Under the pieces are notes generated by a model, which did no database searches, was not told where the DNA came from, and worked only from the letters and a program-made list of their open reading frames with translations. Below, in pieces: positions 33,854 to 43,700 of a stretch of DNA of 53,973 nucleotides. Origin of the DNA: an uncultured Acetatifactor sp. (GTDB taxonomy: Bacteria > Bacillota > Clostridia > Lachnospirales > Lachnospiraceae); NCBI GenBank assembly GCA_910577235.1, contig CAJTMX010000029.1, positions 1 through 53,973 of the forward strand, written 5' to 3'. The first letter of the stretch is position 1, and each line of letters opens with the position of its first letter. Made by a program: the position numbers and the translations under genes.

Positions 33854-33909
33854 ATCTGCCCTTCCTTTCTCGGCGCGAAAGCCGGTTCCATGTTCATCCG
33901 CAATCAAAA

Positions 33910-33941
33910 AGTGATCTTCCGGCCTGTGTCAGAAGATCACT
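33910..33941 (-). terminator. Terminator downstream of the GNAT gene
   Basis: AGTGATCTTC and GAAGATCACT form a perfect 10-bp stem with a 12-base loop. On the minus strand TTTTT follows immediately. Confidence 0.85.
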
Positions 33942-33989
33942 CTTAGTATTTCACATCCATGTGGACCTATTCTGTTTTTTGCGTCCATT

Positions 33990-34060
33990 TTTTTTACTCT
34001 TTTTCTTTGGCTCTTTTTCTTTTACTATTTTCTTTGGCTCTTTATCTCTGGCTCTTTATT
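33990..34060. repeat. Pyrimidine-rich low-complexity repeat
   Basis: TTTGGCTCTTT and close variants recur three times with spacers of CTTTT and CTATTTTC type. On the minus strand this reads as purine-rich AAAGAGCCAAAGA units, just downstream of the GNAT stop. Confidence 0.6.
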
Positions 34061-34085
34061 AAAAAAACAGGATAATGCAGAATTG

Positions 34086-34592
34086 CTATACAATTATATA
34101 TTTTTCCATTAGATAAAACACTCCTTTTCGCCATCTTACAGATCCCACTTTCTCAAAACCACATCCCAGATACAGTTTGAGCGCGTGGGGATTTTGGGAA
34201 AATACGTCCAGACGAATGGCCTGATATCCTTTCTCCACCGCCTGTCGCTGAATATGTTCCATGGCCTGCCTGGCGATTCCCTGATGCTGAAAATGAGGAT
34301 TCACGCATAGACGATGCAGGATACAGTGGGGTTTTTCCGGTTTTTTCCACTTTGCCTTCTGGTACTCCGGGTCACATTCCTCATTTACAGTGTAGAATAC
34401 TACGATCTTGCCTTCCGCAACCCCCACCGTGAGCTGTCCCATCAAAATGTCCTGCTGGAAATCTTCCCTTATGGGATATAATGTATCCCACTGCTCGATC
34501 CCCTGCTCTGACATCCGTATGGCGGCTTGGCTGGCCAGAGCCGCAACGCAGTCTACATCGCTCTGCCCGGCCAGTCTATATTGTATATTCAT
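34086..34592 (-). CDS. GNAT-family N-acetyltransferase
   Basis: A 168-residue single-domain GNAT. It shows CILHRLCVNPHFQHQGIARQAMEHI, where the QHQGIA loop binds acetyl-CoA, and the C-terminal AIRLDVFSQNPHALKLYLGCGF. The acceptor substrate is unknown. It follows the phosphotransferase gene by 57 bases on the same strand and may share its transcript. The gene is followed by a repeat and a strong terminator. Confidence 0.88.
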   Translation of the reverse strand: MNIQYRLAGQSDVDCVAALASQAAIRMSEQGIEQWDTLYPIREDFQQDILMGQLTVGVAEGKIVVFYTVNEECDPEYQKAKWKKPEKPHCILHRLCVNPHFQHQGIARQAMEHIQRQAVEKGYQAIRLDVFSQNPHALKLYLGCGFEKVGSVRWRKGVFYLMEKYIIV

Positions 34593-34649
34593 CCTGTCCC
34601 TCCATGTATCCGTTCACCGTATGGCATTCCCCTGTTCATACTTTGCCCA

Positions 34650-35288
34650 TTATAGGGAGGTATATCTGTCAAACTTCTCTCTGTCAAACTGAATACCCAG
34701 CGCATCCAGCAGAACCCCAGTATACTGATCCGTTCCAAGATTATGCTCCAGAGACCATATGCACCACGCGTAATCCATCCATGGATCACCCACACCCGCA
34801 GCCTCCGTATCAATAAATCCCGTGACCTCTCCGTTTTTCACCAAAATATTGGGCAGGCAAAAATCCCCGTGAATAAAACAGGTCCCCTCTGAGTCGGAAT
34901 TGCGGAGATTGCAGTCTGTCGTATCAACACTGTGAATCATTTTCATGGCCTGCGTCAGCAGCCGCACCAGTTCTCCGGGATCGCGGAGATATTTTTTCTC
35001 AACCAGCGTGTCACCCTCCAACAGAGATTTCAGATAAAACGCGTATCCTGCCTCCTCTGCAAACAGGACGGTCTCCGAGACCCCCACTTTTCCTGTCAGA
35101 AAATCATTCACTGCCCGCTCCCGCAAAAGTCTCTCCCGATTGTCCGATATCTTAAGGATATAATCGTTGCCCACCCGGTACACCAGATCCCCGCTGCAAT
35201 GGTTATCTGTGATCTCCGCTACCTCTTTGCCCGCTATCCGCTCCTCTATCGCCGTAGGGAACTTTATGCCATTCCTTTTCATTTCCAT
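34650..35288 (-). CDS. Aminoglycoside-phosphotransferase-like kinase
   Basis: A 212-residue APH-fold protein. It shows the catalytic loop HGDFCLPN (His140, Asp142, Asn147) and the metal-binding Asp160 in GFIDTEAAGVGDPWMDYA. An N-lobe Lys occurs in YILKISDN. It is shorter than typical APH(3') enzymes (about 260), mainly at the C-terminus, so the substrate may be a small metabolite rather than an antibiotic. The ATG lies two bases after the stop of the upstream TPR-nucleotidyltransferase gene, so translation is coupled. Confidence 0.85.
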   Translation of the reverse strand: MEMKRNGIKFPTAIEERIAGKEVAEITDNHCSGDLVYRVGNDYILKISDNRERLLRERAVNDFLTGKVGVSETVLFAEEAGYAFYLKSLLEGDTLVEKKYLRDPGELVRLLTQAMKMIHSVDTTDCNLRNSDSEGTCFIHGDFCLPNILVKNGEVTGFIDTEAAGVGDPWMDYAWCIWSLEHNLGTDQYTGVLLDALGIQFDREKFDRYTSL

Positions 35289-35290
35289 TA

Positions 35291-37909
35291 TTATTTATAC
35301 CTCTCGTTCTCTCTGCGCAGCCCTTCGTCCGCATCCTCCAGGCTCCCATAACCGTACATTCGCGCAGAATTGCTCATAATTTCGCCTGCGAGATTTTTCC
35401 CTGCTGCCGCGTAAGCCGCTATATATCTGCCATAAAGCTCCAGCATCTTATCGGAATATGTGCTGATCTCACCCCGCAGATATGTCTCATAGGATGTATC
35501 CCAGCCGTTGTCCTCATAGGTGTGAATGCTGCGGGCATTGCCAGCCAGATGAGGATACTCCGCCGCAAATTCCTCCATCCAGGCCACTTGCAGAGCCACG
35601 ATCCTCTCAATGATCTGTTTTTTCTCCGATGTGATCTCCGGGAAACGCGCTTTCATTTCCACATACTTTTCAGGAGCGGTGCTCTCCATCATCCTGCCGT
35701 ATTTTTCTTCGATCAGATTATGTCCCCGTTCCATCTCCCGGTCAAAATCATAGCAGTACTGTAGCAGCATACCCTTATCCCAGGTCAGATACTGGCTCTT
35801 ACGCATAATGGAAAAAGTAAACCAATCGTCCTGACACCCGGCTCTGCCTCCCTCGTTTTTCACCACGTCAAAAGCCTCAAACTCCCTGTGCGCTATCACT
35901 TCGGCCAACTCTTCAACGCTCTTGTCCGCCACGCCGGATTTGTACAATAGTTCCGCCACATGTTCCTCCAGGAAACTGTCTATATCGCTGATATAGCCAG
36001 CCTTATACAGACTGTGAGCCAGCAGGGAACCTGCCCGATCCATGATCCGGCAGGCATCCTGTCCCCGGCTCTCCAGCGCCGCGGACAGCAGCTGCAGCAG
36101 TTCCTCATGACCGCCCAGTCTGCGCGCGCCCTCCGCCAGCCATTTATCGTGAGGCGGGAACTTTCTCTCCATATAATAGACTATTTTCAGCGCCTCTCCG
36201 CTTGCCCTGCCCAGCATCATACGGCAGCTCAGACCGTCTCCCCGCTGTAACATCCGCCCGGCGTTATACTGTCCGTACTGGCAGAAATGTGCGGCGGCCT
36301 CCGCGATCCTCATATACCGCAGCCGTTCCGGATAATGCTCACAGAGCATCCTGCGTATCTGAGTAAAGATTCCCTCATCATCTCTGAACACAGAGCCGTT
36401 TACAGCGGCGGCCAGAGCACTCTCCTCGATCTGACGGTAGGGAATCAGCCCCGGATTCTCTGTCTCCATAGCTTTCCGTATGCTATCCAACTGCTCCATG
36501 CCAAGTAATCTGCCGTAAAATCCCCGAATGGTCTGCACCCCTCTGCGGCCCGCTCCCTGGCGGGAGGTCCTGTAGGTATAACCTAAAAAGGTCTGGGGCA
36601 ATTCCTCGTAGGCGGTCTGAAGCCGCTCTCCGATCTCTTCATAGACACCGTCCGACACCCACATCATAAAACTCGGCCCCCAGTCATGATCCCGGGAAAA
36701 TTCATCGTCATAGCCAAAACAGTCAGAGCCTTCGCCCACCAGCCCCACGGCAATCCGTCCCTCATACTCCGGGAACTTCTCATGGATCATAGCTCGCCCG
36801 TAAGTCTCATAATATGCCCGGCAAAGTTCCATGCCCGTGACATTCCGCTCCTGCGAAGGCTGTCTTTCCTGTGAAAACTGCACTTCCTCCGAAGGCCGCC
36901 CTTCCTGCAAAAACTGTACTTCCTCCGAAGATCGCCCTTCCTGTAAAAACTGCGATTCCTGCGAAGATCGCCGCTCCTGTGAAAACTGCGATTCCTGCGA
37001 AGATCGCCGCTCCTGTGAAAACTGCGATTCCTCCGAAGATCGCCACTCCTTGGGGGAATGTGACGCTGCCCCATCCTCTCCCTGTCCGGGAACAGCGTCT
37101 GCATCCGCCATCTCCCTCTGCTCCTGGGAAGCTCTGCGGCAAGCCTGTACATTATCCCTTAATCTGAAATATGCCTCCGTCCTGCCCAAACTTTCCTCTA
37201 TTCCATTCATGGCCCGGACAAAATACTCCTCCGCCCTCTCATACTCTCCCTGTCCAAACAGATACGCCGCCAGAGATGCCAGCGCCGCGCAGTAATGTGC
37301 GTCTCTCACGCCGTGAGCCTCAAACAGAGCAATCGCTCTGTGGAAACAGTCCACCGCCCTCTCTTTCTTCCCCAGCTGTAAGCAGGTGGCCGCCAGATTG
37401 GCATAGCTGCTGGCCTGCTCATAATAGCGGTCCGGATGCCGCAACGCGATCTCCAACGCCTGCTCCAGATAGAGCCCCGCGTTCTCAAAATCCCCCATCT
37501 CCTGATACAGCAGAGCTTTGTTGTTATACAGACTGGCCACCAACATGTCATCCGGCTCCAGAACTTGACGATATATCTGCTCCACCGCCAGATAGCAGGT
37601 CATGGCATCCTCCAACCGTCCCCCGGCCCGATAAGCGCTGGCAATGTTAAGCACCGATGTGGCAAAGGGCAATGTCCCGGCAAGTCCCATATCCTGAAGG
37701 ATATTTAATACCGCCTCTCCGTAATAATAGGATTTCTCCGTCTGACCCGTCTCCCGGCAAAACCCGATCAGCTCATTCAGCAGCGTCACCGCGCTGCCCC
37801 TGTCTCCGCTCTGAAGCGCACTCTCCAGACTTTCCTCCATCAGCGCCTGGGCCTGAACCCCTTTATTTTCTTCCAAAAGCCTGTCGATCTGCCGCAAAAG
37901 CTCTTCCAT
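35291..37909 (-). CDS. TPR protein with DUF4037 nucleotidyltransferase-like and DUF4125-like domains
   Basis: An 872-residue protein. About residues 1-250 are TPR repeats (including SLYNNKALLYQEMGDFENAGLYLEQALE). About 285-357 are a tandem repeat of 12-residue units. The DUF4037-like domain begins near 365 and holds a pol-beta-type motif, GSDCFGYDDEFSRDHDWG (Gly-Ser then Asp-His-Asp). The C-terminal 220 residues match the DUF4125 type (GRAGCQDDWFTFSIMRKSQY). The catalytic pattern suggests nucleotidyl transfer to an unknown acceptor. The start is ambiguous: a TTG at 37918 has poor spacing and the ATG at 37909 is preferred. It is coupled to the downstream phosphotransferase. Confidence 0.78.
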   Translation of the reverse strand: MEELLRQIDRLLEENKGVQAQALMEESLESALQSGDRGSAVTLLNELIGFCRETGQTEKSYYYGEAVLNILQDMGLAGTLPFATSVLNIASAYRAGGRLEDAMTCYLAVEQIYRQVLEPDDMLVASLYNNKALLYQEMGDFENAGLYLEQALEIALRHPDRYYEQASSYANLAATCLQLGKKERAVDCFHRAIALFEAHGVRDAHYCAALASLAAYLFGQGEYERAEEYFVRAMNGIEESLGRTEAYFRLRDNVQACRRASQEQREMADADAVPGQGEDGAASHSPKEWRSSEESQFSQERRSSQESQFSQERRSSQESQFLQEGRSSEEVQFLQEGRPSEEVQFSQERQPSQERNVTGMELCRAYYETYGRAMIHEKFPEYEGRIAVGLVGEGSDCFGYDDEFSRDHDWGPSFMMWVSDGVYEEIGERLQTAYEELPQTFLGYTYRTSRQGAGRRGVQTIRGFYGRLLGMEQLDSIRKAMETENPGLIPYRQIEESALAAAVNGSVFRDDEGIFTQIRRMLCEHYPERLRYMRIAEAAAHFCQYGQYNAGRMLQRGDGLSCRMMLGRASGEALKIVYYMERKFPPHDKWLAEGARRLGGHEELLQLLSAALESRGQDACRIMDRAGSLLAHSLYKAGYISDIDSFLEEHVAELLYKSGVADKSVEELAEVIAHREFEAFDVVKNEGGRAGCQDDWFTFSIMRKSQYLTWDKGMLLQYCYDFDREMERGHNLIEEKYGRMMESTAPEKYVEMKARFPEITSEKKQIIERIVALQVAWMEEFAAEYPHLAGNARSIHTYEDNGWDTSYETYLRGEISTYSDKMLELYGRYIAAYAAAGKNLAGEIMSNSARMYGYGSLEDADEGLRRENERYK
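36842..37057. repeat. Six-copy 36-bp minisatellite inside a gene
   Basis: Units of exactly 36 bases start at 36842, 36878, 36914, 36950, 36986 and 37022. The units at 36950 and 36986 are identical. Each encodes a 12-residue unit (consensus SSQESQFSQERR) in the TPR-nucleotidyltransferase gene, placed as a linker between the TPR part and the catalytic domain. Copy number can change without a frameshift because 36 is divisible by three. Confidence 0.95.
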
Positions 37910-38156
37910 GTCCGCCAATTCCCTTCTATGTTATATTCATAAATACATTATATACTAAAAATCGTATATAACTAAACCATACATTTTTGACGATTGATTC
38001 GCGTGAGAATATCTTGTACACCTGTAATAATTTGACGCGCACAATTGGATATGGACAAAGGACGGTTCCCATTGCCCTCTGCCGCCTTCATTCTAGCACA
38101 GGCATGGGGTGGGTTCAAGAGATGATATAACAAAAAACGCGCAGATCAATAGAAAA

Positions 38157-38185
38157 GTATAGTTTTCCCGCAAGACGCCATACTA
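38157..38185 (+). promoter_or_regulatory. Sigma-G-type (forespore) promoter
   Basis: GTATA (38157-38161) fits the -35 GHATR and CATACTA (38179-38185) fits the -10 CATWHTA, with 17 bases between. It lies 20 bases before the GerA-type ATG. The rest of the 296-base gap back to 37910 shows nothing clear. Confidence 0.65.
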
Positions 38186-38205
38186 AGCGCAGAGGAGGCT
38201 TTATC

Positions 38206-39660
38206 ATGAAACTTACCACATCCCTGAAAGAAAACATCGCCGCCGCTCATAGCCTGCTGCCCATCGGCACCAGCTTTGATATCATCACACGGGAACTGCT
38301 GTTGGGGGAGACACGGGCTTATCTGCTGGGCATCAACGGCATGTGCAAGACCGAAGTGCTGCAGCGCATTTTTTCCGATCTGCAAAATCCCCAGTACATG
38401 CAGGACAATGTGGTGGCGCAGTTACAACAGTATATGTCCGCCCGCATCGGCTATGCCCAGGTACAGCTGGAATCGGATTGGGACAAGCTGCTGCGCCAGC
38501 TGCTCAGCGGTCCCGTAATACTTCTGGTGGACGGTTTTGACCAGGCACTGATCCTGGATGCGCGCAGTTATCCGGCCCGGGGTATTTCCGAGCCGGACGC
38601 GGAGCCTGTGCTGCGAGGTGCCAGAGACGGTTTTGTGGAAACCATGCTGTTTAATGCCAACCTGATACGGCGGCGGATACGCTCTCCCCGTCTGACCTTC
38701 AGACTGTGCTGCGTGGGCGCGGACAGCAGGACCGATGTGGCTCTGGCCTATGTGGACGATCTGGCGGACCCGGGGCTGACAGAACGGATATCCCGCAGTC
38801 TGTCCGGCCTTGAGGTATCCAGCCTGACAATGGGTGCCAAAAGCCTGGAAGAGCTGTTGGTTAAAAAGCGTTGGTACAATCCCCTTCCCAGCATACAGCT
38901 GACAGAGCGGCCCGACGTGGCCTGCAGTTACCTGATGGAGGGACATGTGCTGCTGATCGTGGACAATTCTCCCACGGTACTGATACTGCCATGCTCCGTC
39001 TTTCAGTTTACCCAAAGTCCGGACGACTATTACAGCAGTCCTATGGTGGGCAGTTATTTCCGGCTGGCCCGCTTTGCCTGTATGCTGGTAAGCCTGGTGC
39101 TGATGCCGCTGTATTTGCTGCTGACCGCTTATTATCCCGATATTTCAGCGCAGTACCATTTATTGGACAGCGCGGACGCCGGACCTGTCACCATTTTTTT
39201 CTATGTTCTGGCGGTAGAATTTATACTGGATCTTTTTAAATATTCCGCCGCGCACAGTACCAGCCGTTTCTCCGGTTCCCTGTCCATCGTAGGGGGGCTG
39301 ATCATCGGAGATATCGCCGTAGAACTGAACTGGGCCTCCGTGGAAGTACTGTTTTACGCGGCAGTGACGCTGCTTGCCACCCTGTCCCTGTCCAGCACCG
39401 AGTTTGCCGACGGGCTGCGGCTTTATCGGTTGTTTTTGATCCTGATCACAGGACTGGGAGGACTCTGGGGCTTTCTCATAGGTCTGGCGCTGGTATGCCT
39501 ATCTGTCGCCACTACTCCCACCTATGGAAATTACAGTTATCTCTGGCCACTGTTTCCCTTTAACTGGCAGGCCCTAAAAACCCTGCTGCTGCGTTATCCC
39601 ACTTTCCGGGCTCAGCCCAGCCGGGTATGGAGGCGGACAAAATCCTCTGAGAGACAATAA
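38206..39660 (+). CDS. GerA-family spore germination protein
   Basis: A 484-residue protein of the GerAA/SpoVAF family. The N-terminal soluble domain (about 1-270) contains VALAYVDDLADPGLTERI, and the family motif around ERPDVACSYLMEGHVLLIVDNSP is followed by PSVFQFTQSPDDYY-like sequence (here LPCSVFQFTQSPDDYY). At least four transmembrane helices lie between about 285 and 455. It is a receptor or SpoVAF-like subunit of the spore inner membrane. No GerB or GerC partner genes flank it, so it could act alone, with distant partners, or as SpoVAF. GGAGG lies eight bases before the ATG. Confidence 0.9.
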   Translation: MKLTTSLKENIAAAHSLLPIGTSFDIITRELLLGETRAYLLGINGMCKTEVLQRIFSDLQNPQYMQDNVVAQLQQYMSARIGYAQVQLESDWDKLLRQLLSGPVILLVDGFDQALILDARSYPARGISEPDAEPVLRGARDGFVETMLFNANLIRRRIRSPRLTFRLCCVGADSRTDVALAYVDDLADPGLTERISRSLSGLEVSSLTMGAKSLEELLVKKRWYNPLPSIQLTERPDVACSYLMEGHVLLIVDNSPTVLILPCSVFQFTQSPDDYYSSPMVGSYFRLARFACMLVSLVLMPLYLLLTAYYPDISAQYHLLDSADAGPVTIFFYVLAVEFILDLFKYSAAHSTSRFSGSLSIVGGLIIGDIAVELNWASVEVLFYAAVTLLATLSLSSTEFADGLRLYRLFLILITGLGGLWGFLIGLALVCLSVATTPTYGNYSYLWPLFPFNWQALKTLLLRYPTFRAQPSRVWRRTKSSERQ

Positions 39661-39675
39661 TATCCATCAGTGCTC

Positions 39676-40665
39676 CTATCCTCTCCTTCCGCGTCTGGGT
39701 CTTCCCGGCTTTTTCAGTACTACAAAGGCCATCACCTCGATCGCCACAACCACCAGAACCACCACAACCGCTACCACCACAAACACGTCAACCCCTTTTG
39801 CCTCCTCGTCATTCTGTCCCTTGTCCTCCCCGTCAGGCGACGGAGTCGGGTGGAAAGTATCTTCACCCAATTCAGGCGCAACCGGAAGGTCTCCCTCCGG
39901 TTCCTGTGACTCACTATCCGAAGGCCTATCCGTTGTACCGTCTACAGGAGCCTCCGTGGGCCTGGGCCTCTCGGTGGCCCGGGGCGGCTGCACGGGCTTT
40001 GGCGTGGGCTGCGCCACCGGTAACTGAGGCGGCAGCACCACCGGAGCCTGGGTCGGTGCGGGAACCTGCGACGTCGGAGGATTCCCGGGTGTCGACGGAT
40101 TCCCTGATGACGGGGGATTCTCAGGTTTCGGCGGATTGTCGGGTTTCGGCGTATTCTCGGGCTGGCTTGGCGGAGGCTGCACCGCGGCAGGACCGATCTG
40201 CACCGCCCCGGGAAGTTCCACTTCCTGCATGGTCTTTAATTCCGTGCCATACACATACCGCAGAGAATTCTCCACGGCACTGACCGTAGCAGCCACCTCG
40301 TTCCCATTTCCGTCCAGTGCTTTGATCCTGCCCACCGTTAGGGAGTCCGTGCCCTGCGCAAACAGCGCTTCCGTCCCGGCCAGATATACATTAATACTCC
40401 CGGTGGCCTGATCATAGCGGTAGTCCAGTATTTTAGCCTTGCTCTCCCCAAACTGAAACTCCACGGCGGCCGCGTTAGCCGACTCCACTGACAGACTGAA
40501 ACACAGGGATGAGATCCCCTCCTTTGCCGCATGCTGAGAGACAATCGTGACCGTGCCCTCCTCATCCATCCGCAGCCCGTCGCCGCTTGCCGCCCGGACC
40601 CGCAGAGGGACCAGAGCGGCAAACAGAAAGAGTGAGATCATTATAAAGTGAATATATTTTCTCAT
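39676..40665 (-). CDS. Membrane-anchored surface protein with a cohesin-like domain
   Basis: A 329-residue exported protein. The signal peptide is about residues 1-25. A beta-rich domain at about 26-150 has strand and turn spacing that recalls cohesins (EGISSLCFSLSVES, then ILDYRYDQATGSINVYLAG, then LTVGRIKA). A Pro/Thr/Glu-rich spacer follows (about 155-280), then a Val-rich transmembrane helix (292-317) and a Lys/Arg-rich tail. The cohesin assignment is by eye only. Start: ATG at 40665 with GGGA at suitable spacing; upstream in-frame codons are less likely. It lies 78 bases downstream of the dockerin-bearing M60-type protease, so it may anchor that enzyme at the cell surface. Confidence 0.72.
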   Translation of the reverse strand: MRKYIHFIMISLFLFAALVPLRVRAASGDGLRMDEEGTVTIVSQHAAKEGISSLCFSLSVESANAAAVEFQFGESKAKILDYRYDQATGSINVYLAGTEALFAQGTDSLTVGRIKALDGNGNEVAATVSAVENSLRYVYGTELKTMQEVELPGAVQIGPAAVQPPPSQPENTPKPDNPPKPENPPSSGNPSTPGNPPTSQVPAPTQAPVVLPPQLPVAQPTPKPVQPPRATERPRPTEAPVDGTTDRPSDSESQEPEGDLPVAPELGEDTFHPTPSPDGEDKGQNDEEAKGVDVFVVVAVVVVLVVVAIEVMAFVVLKKPGRPRRGRRG

Positions 40666-40743
40666 GTCAATTCCCATCTGTGCGCTATCACTGCACATAT
40701 ATATTTATTTACCTGCCGCTAACCGTAATTCTGTCCGGCTCTA

Positions 40744-43700
40744 TCACTTACCCAGTTCAATATCGGGCAAAACGGCCGGCATGTTCTCAAACATAGAGTC
40801 GCTGACAAGCCTCTGCCCCTCGTTCGTCAGAGCATCGTTGACACGGTACAGTTCCGCCCGTACCCTTACCAATCCGGCAAGGTCCGTCTGCTGTTCCGGC
40901 TCTATCCAGTAAAGCCATGTGCCGTTCCAGACGTTCTCGATCTCGCCCTCTTCCGGCACTTCCGCCAGCAATATCTGCTGTGCCTGCAAATCTCCCGCAG
41001 AGTTGATCCCGCCCACGATATTTCCGTCCTGATCATACAGGATCAGCGCGTTATAGGCCGGGTTACCCTTATAGGAGCCACTGAAAACGATAGACCCCTC
41101 CGGGATCACATCCGTATCCCTGTCGCCGTATTTATAGGCGGAAACCAGGCGGCCTATCACAACCTCGCCGCTGTCAGTTCGTCTAAAGTCTACGTTGTCC
41201 CCTGTGACTCCCAGCACATCCAGTTCCCCTATGGAGATCCTGCTGCCGGACGCTGTCTTTAAGATCAGTTTCACGGCGGAGGCCGAATAGGTACTCACAT
41301 ATTCCTGGGTGCCGTTGGAGAAATAGACGGTTCCCGTGCCGGAAACGTCCAGACTTCCCTCTGCCACTTTAGTCCAGGCGCCTGCGCAGCATGCCTGTAT
41401 CTCATAACCTGCGCCGGGTATTCCGTCCAGTGCCGTATATTTTAACCCCGTGACAGTGAGAGTTTTGTTAAACTCCAAAATAATCTCCGCCTCACCGCCT
41501 GTTTCCGCCGTGTATGCTGTGCTCGCGTCATTGTCGATGAGTTTATAAGCGGGATCTTCCGTTTCCGGCTCACAGGGAGAATTATCCGTACCCTCGCCCT
41601 GAGTCTGGCCGGACGCCGTCAGATTCTGGGTACTGACAGTCCAAAAAGACTTATCCTGACTGCCGTCGTCCCCGATCTTGACAGGTTCCAGAGTCTTGGC
41701 CGCGGAGCGGTTTAAATACTTGTCGATGACTGCCACTTCGTACCAGACCACCCGGTTGTTGGCGGGAACCGTGTCGCTGAAAGAACTTCCCGTGGTGAAA
41801 CCCACCACCTCTTTTACCGTATCTCCGCCGTTTATCATACATCTCACGATCTCATAGCCCAGCACATCCGCCTGGGGAATCCCCTTAGAGCCCAGGGCAA
41901 TATCCACCTGGTTAGGCCTTCCCTCATGCACGGATGCTGTGACATTGTCACCCACGGCCTCCACTGTGCCATTCAGAGAACTCACGCCTCCTTGCAGGCT
42001 GTACACCCGGGCATCATCGTTGGCGTAACAGATGGCCCTGGTCTCCTCCGGGAACTGGCCCGCGTATCTGCGGGTCTCCTCGTCCGGCGTCATACCCCAA
42101 CGCTCAAAGAACTTCAGGATATTTTTCTTGGCGGCGGCGCAGGACAGGCGCATCAGATCCTGATCCCGGTTTCCGGCCAGGGTCAGCGCTATGTTGCCCG
42201 GCGCGGGAGCCTTTGCCGTGTCTCTAGAGTATGTGTCCACTCTGGCAAAGAACAGATTGTCAAGCTGCTCGGTATAGTTGGAGTATGTTCTGTAGTTGTA
42301 ACCCCTGTCATAAGCCAGATGGAGCTGCCAGTACATGCCCAGCTGGGTGAACACATTGGACGCCATGCCCTTCGACCCGGACGTTACTTTCTTATATACA
42401 TTGTCGTATTGGAAACGGACGCTGCCGTTGTCGTCCCGAGCCTGGGCCAGCACCGCGAAATAGTTGTTGGTGATCTCGGCTATGGCATATGTGCCCTGAT
42501 TGATGCAATGCCCGATCTCATGGGCAATGCCCCAGCCAAAGTAAGCGCCGCTCACATATCTGCCCTCGCTGTCGGCTGTCACGGGCGTAGCGCTCACCAT
42601 TCCCGGAGCGGACCCCCACTCAATGCCGATATGATTGCCTGACGCGTACATGAACGCCCCGGAAAACATTCTCTGGTAGCGGATGTTCAGATGACCCTTG
42701 GGAATCTGGTTCACCGCCTCCGGCGCCGACGCGTTGAGTCCCTTGTGCTGGTAGAACAGATACATCATATCCTCCATGGCCTGCATGGAACTTAAGATCT
42801 TCTGGGCTTTCTGGTCCGCCGTGCCGCTGCCCGCTCCGCCCAATATCTGCTTTGCGGGAAGAGAGAGCATCATGGTATCCAGCAGGATATCGGATGCGCC
42901 CAGAATACAGTCGGTCTCGCTGTAGGCATATTTCACCTGATTGTTCTGGGAGTTTCCGTGAACTTCTCCGTGGGTAGACTCCATCTGCCCTACAAATGTT
43001 TCCAGCTCCTCCACATAGGCTTTAACCCTGGCCAGCCGCTCGCTCGCCTCCGTCACCTGGTACAGATCCAGACGCGGAACCTGTGTGCCGCCGCTGACGC
43101 GCACCGCATACTCACCGTCGCGGCCGTCGCCTGTGTATTGAATATACAGCGCCCCGCCGGACTCCACGCCCGTGGTGCTGCCGATCTTGGGAACGGATAT
43201 CTTGTTGGCGCCCACCTTAAGCGAGGCAACCACAGTGCCCACACCCGCCGCCTCGGAATGATACTGGGTGGATACAAGCTGAAGATTGGCTGCATCTCCG
43301 GTTTTCTTGCTGCTGTGGCCCACGTAAACCATGATCTCCTCCTGGGCCGCTGCTACTACACCCAGAGGCTGCCACGCGTTCAGTCCGCCGAATCCTCTGC
43401 CCACGTCCTTGGTGGTGATCCCGCTGTGAATCCTCACCGAGGCATTCAGCCTGACATCCCGCAGTATGGCCTCCGCCGTCTGCAGTTCCCGCTCCAGCAG
43501 TTCCCGGTCGGGATGGTACTCGCCGCTGACCGGGTCCACCGTATTGATCCGGGTGCGCAATGCGTCTATATCCGCCTGTTTAACCTCCGGCCTGAGCACC
43601 GTGTGCAGGTCGTCCTGATACAGAGACATGATATCATCCATCAGCGTGTCATAATAGTAGAAATATACCTCGGATACCGTGATGGTTCCCGCCGCCGAGT

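Noticed and set aside
36842..37057. CRISPR array or spacer-type repeat
   Set aside because: The repeats are contiguous, in frame, and inside a long coding sequence.
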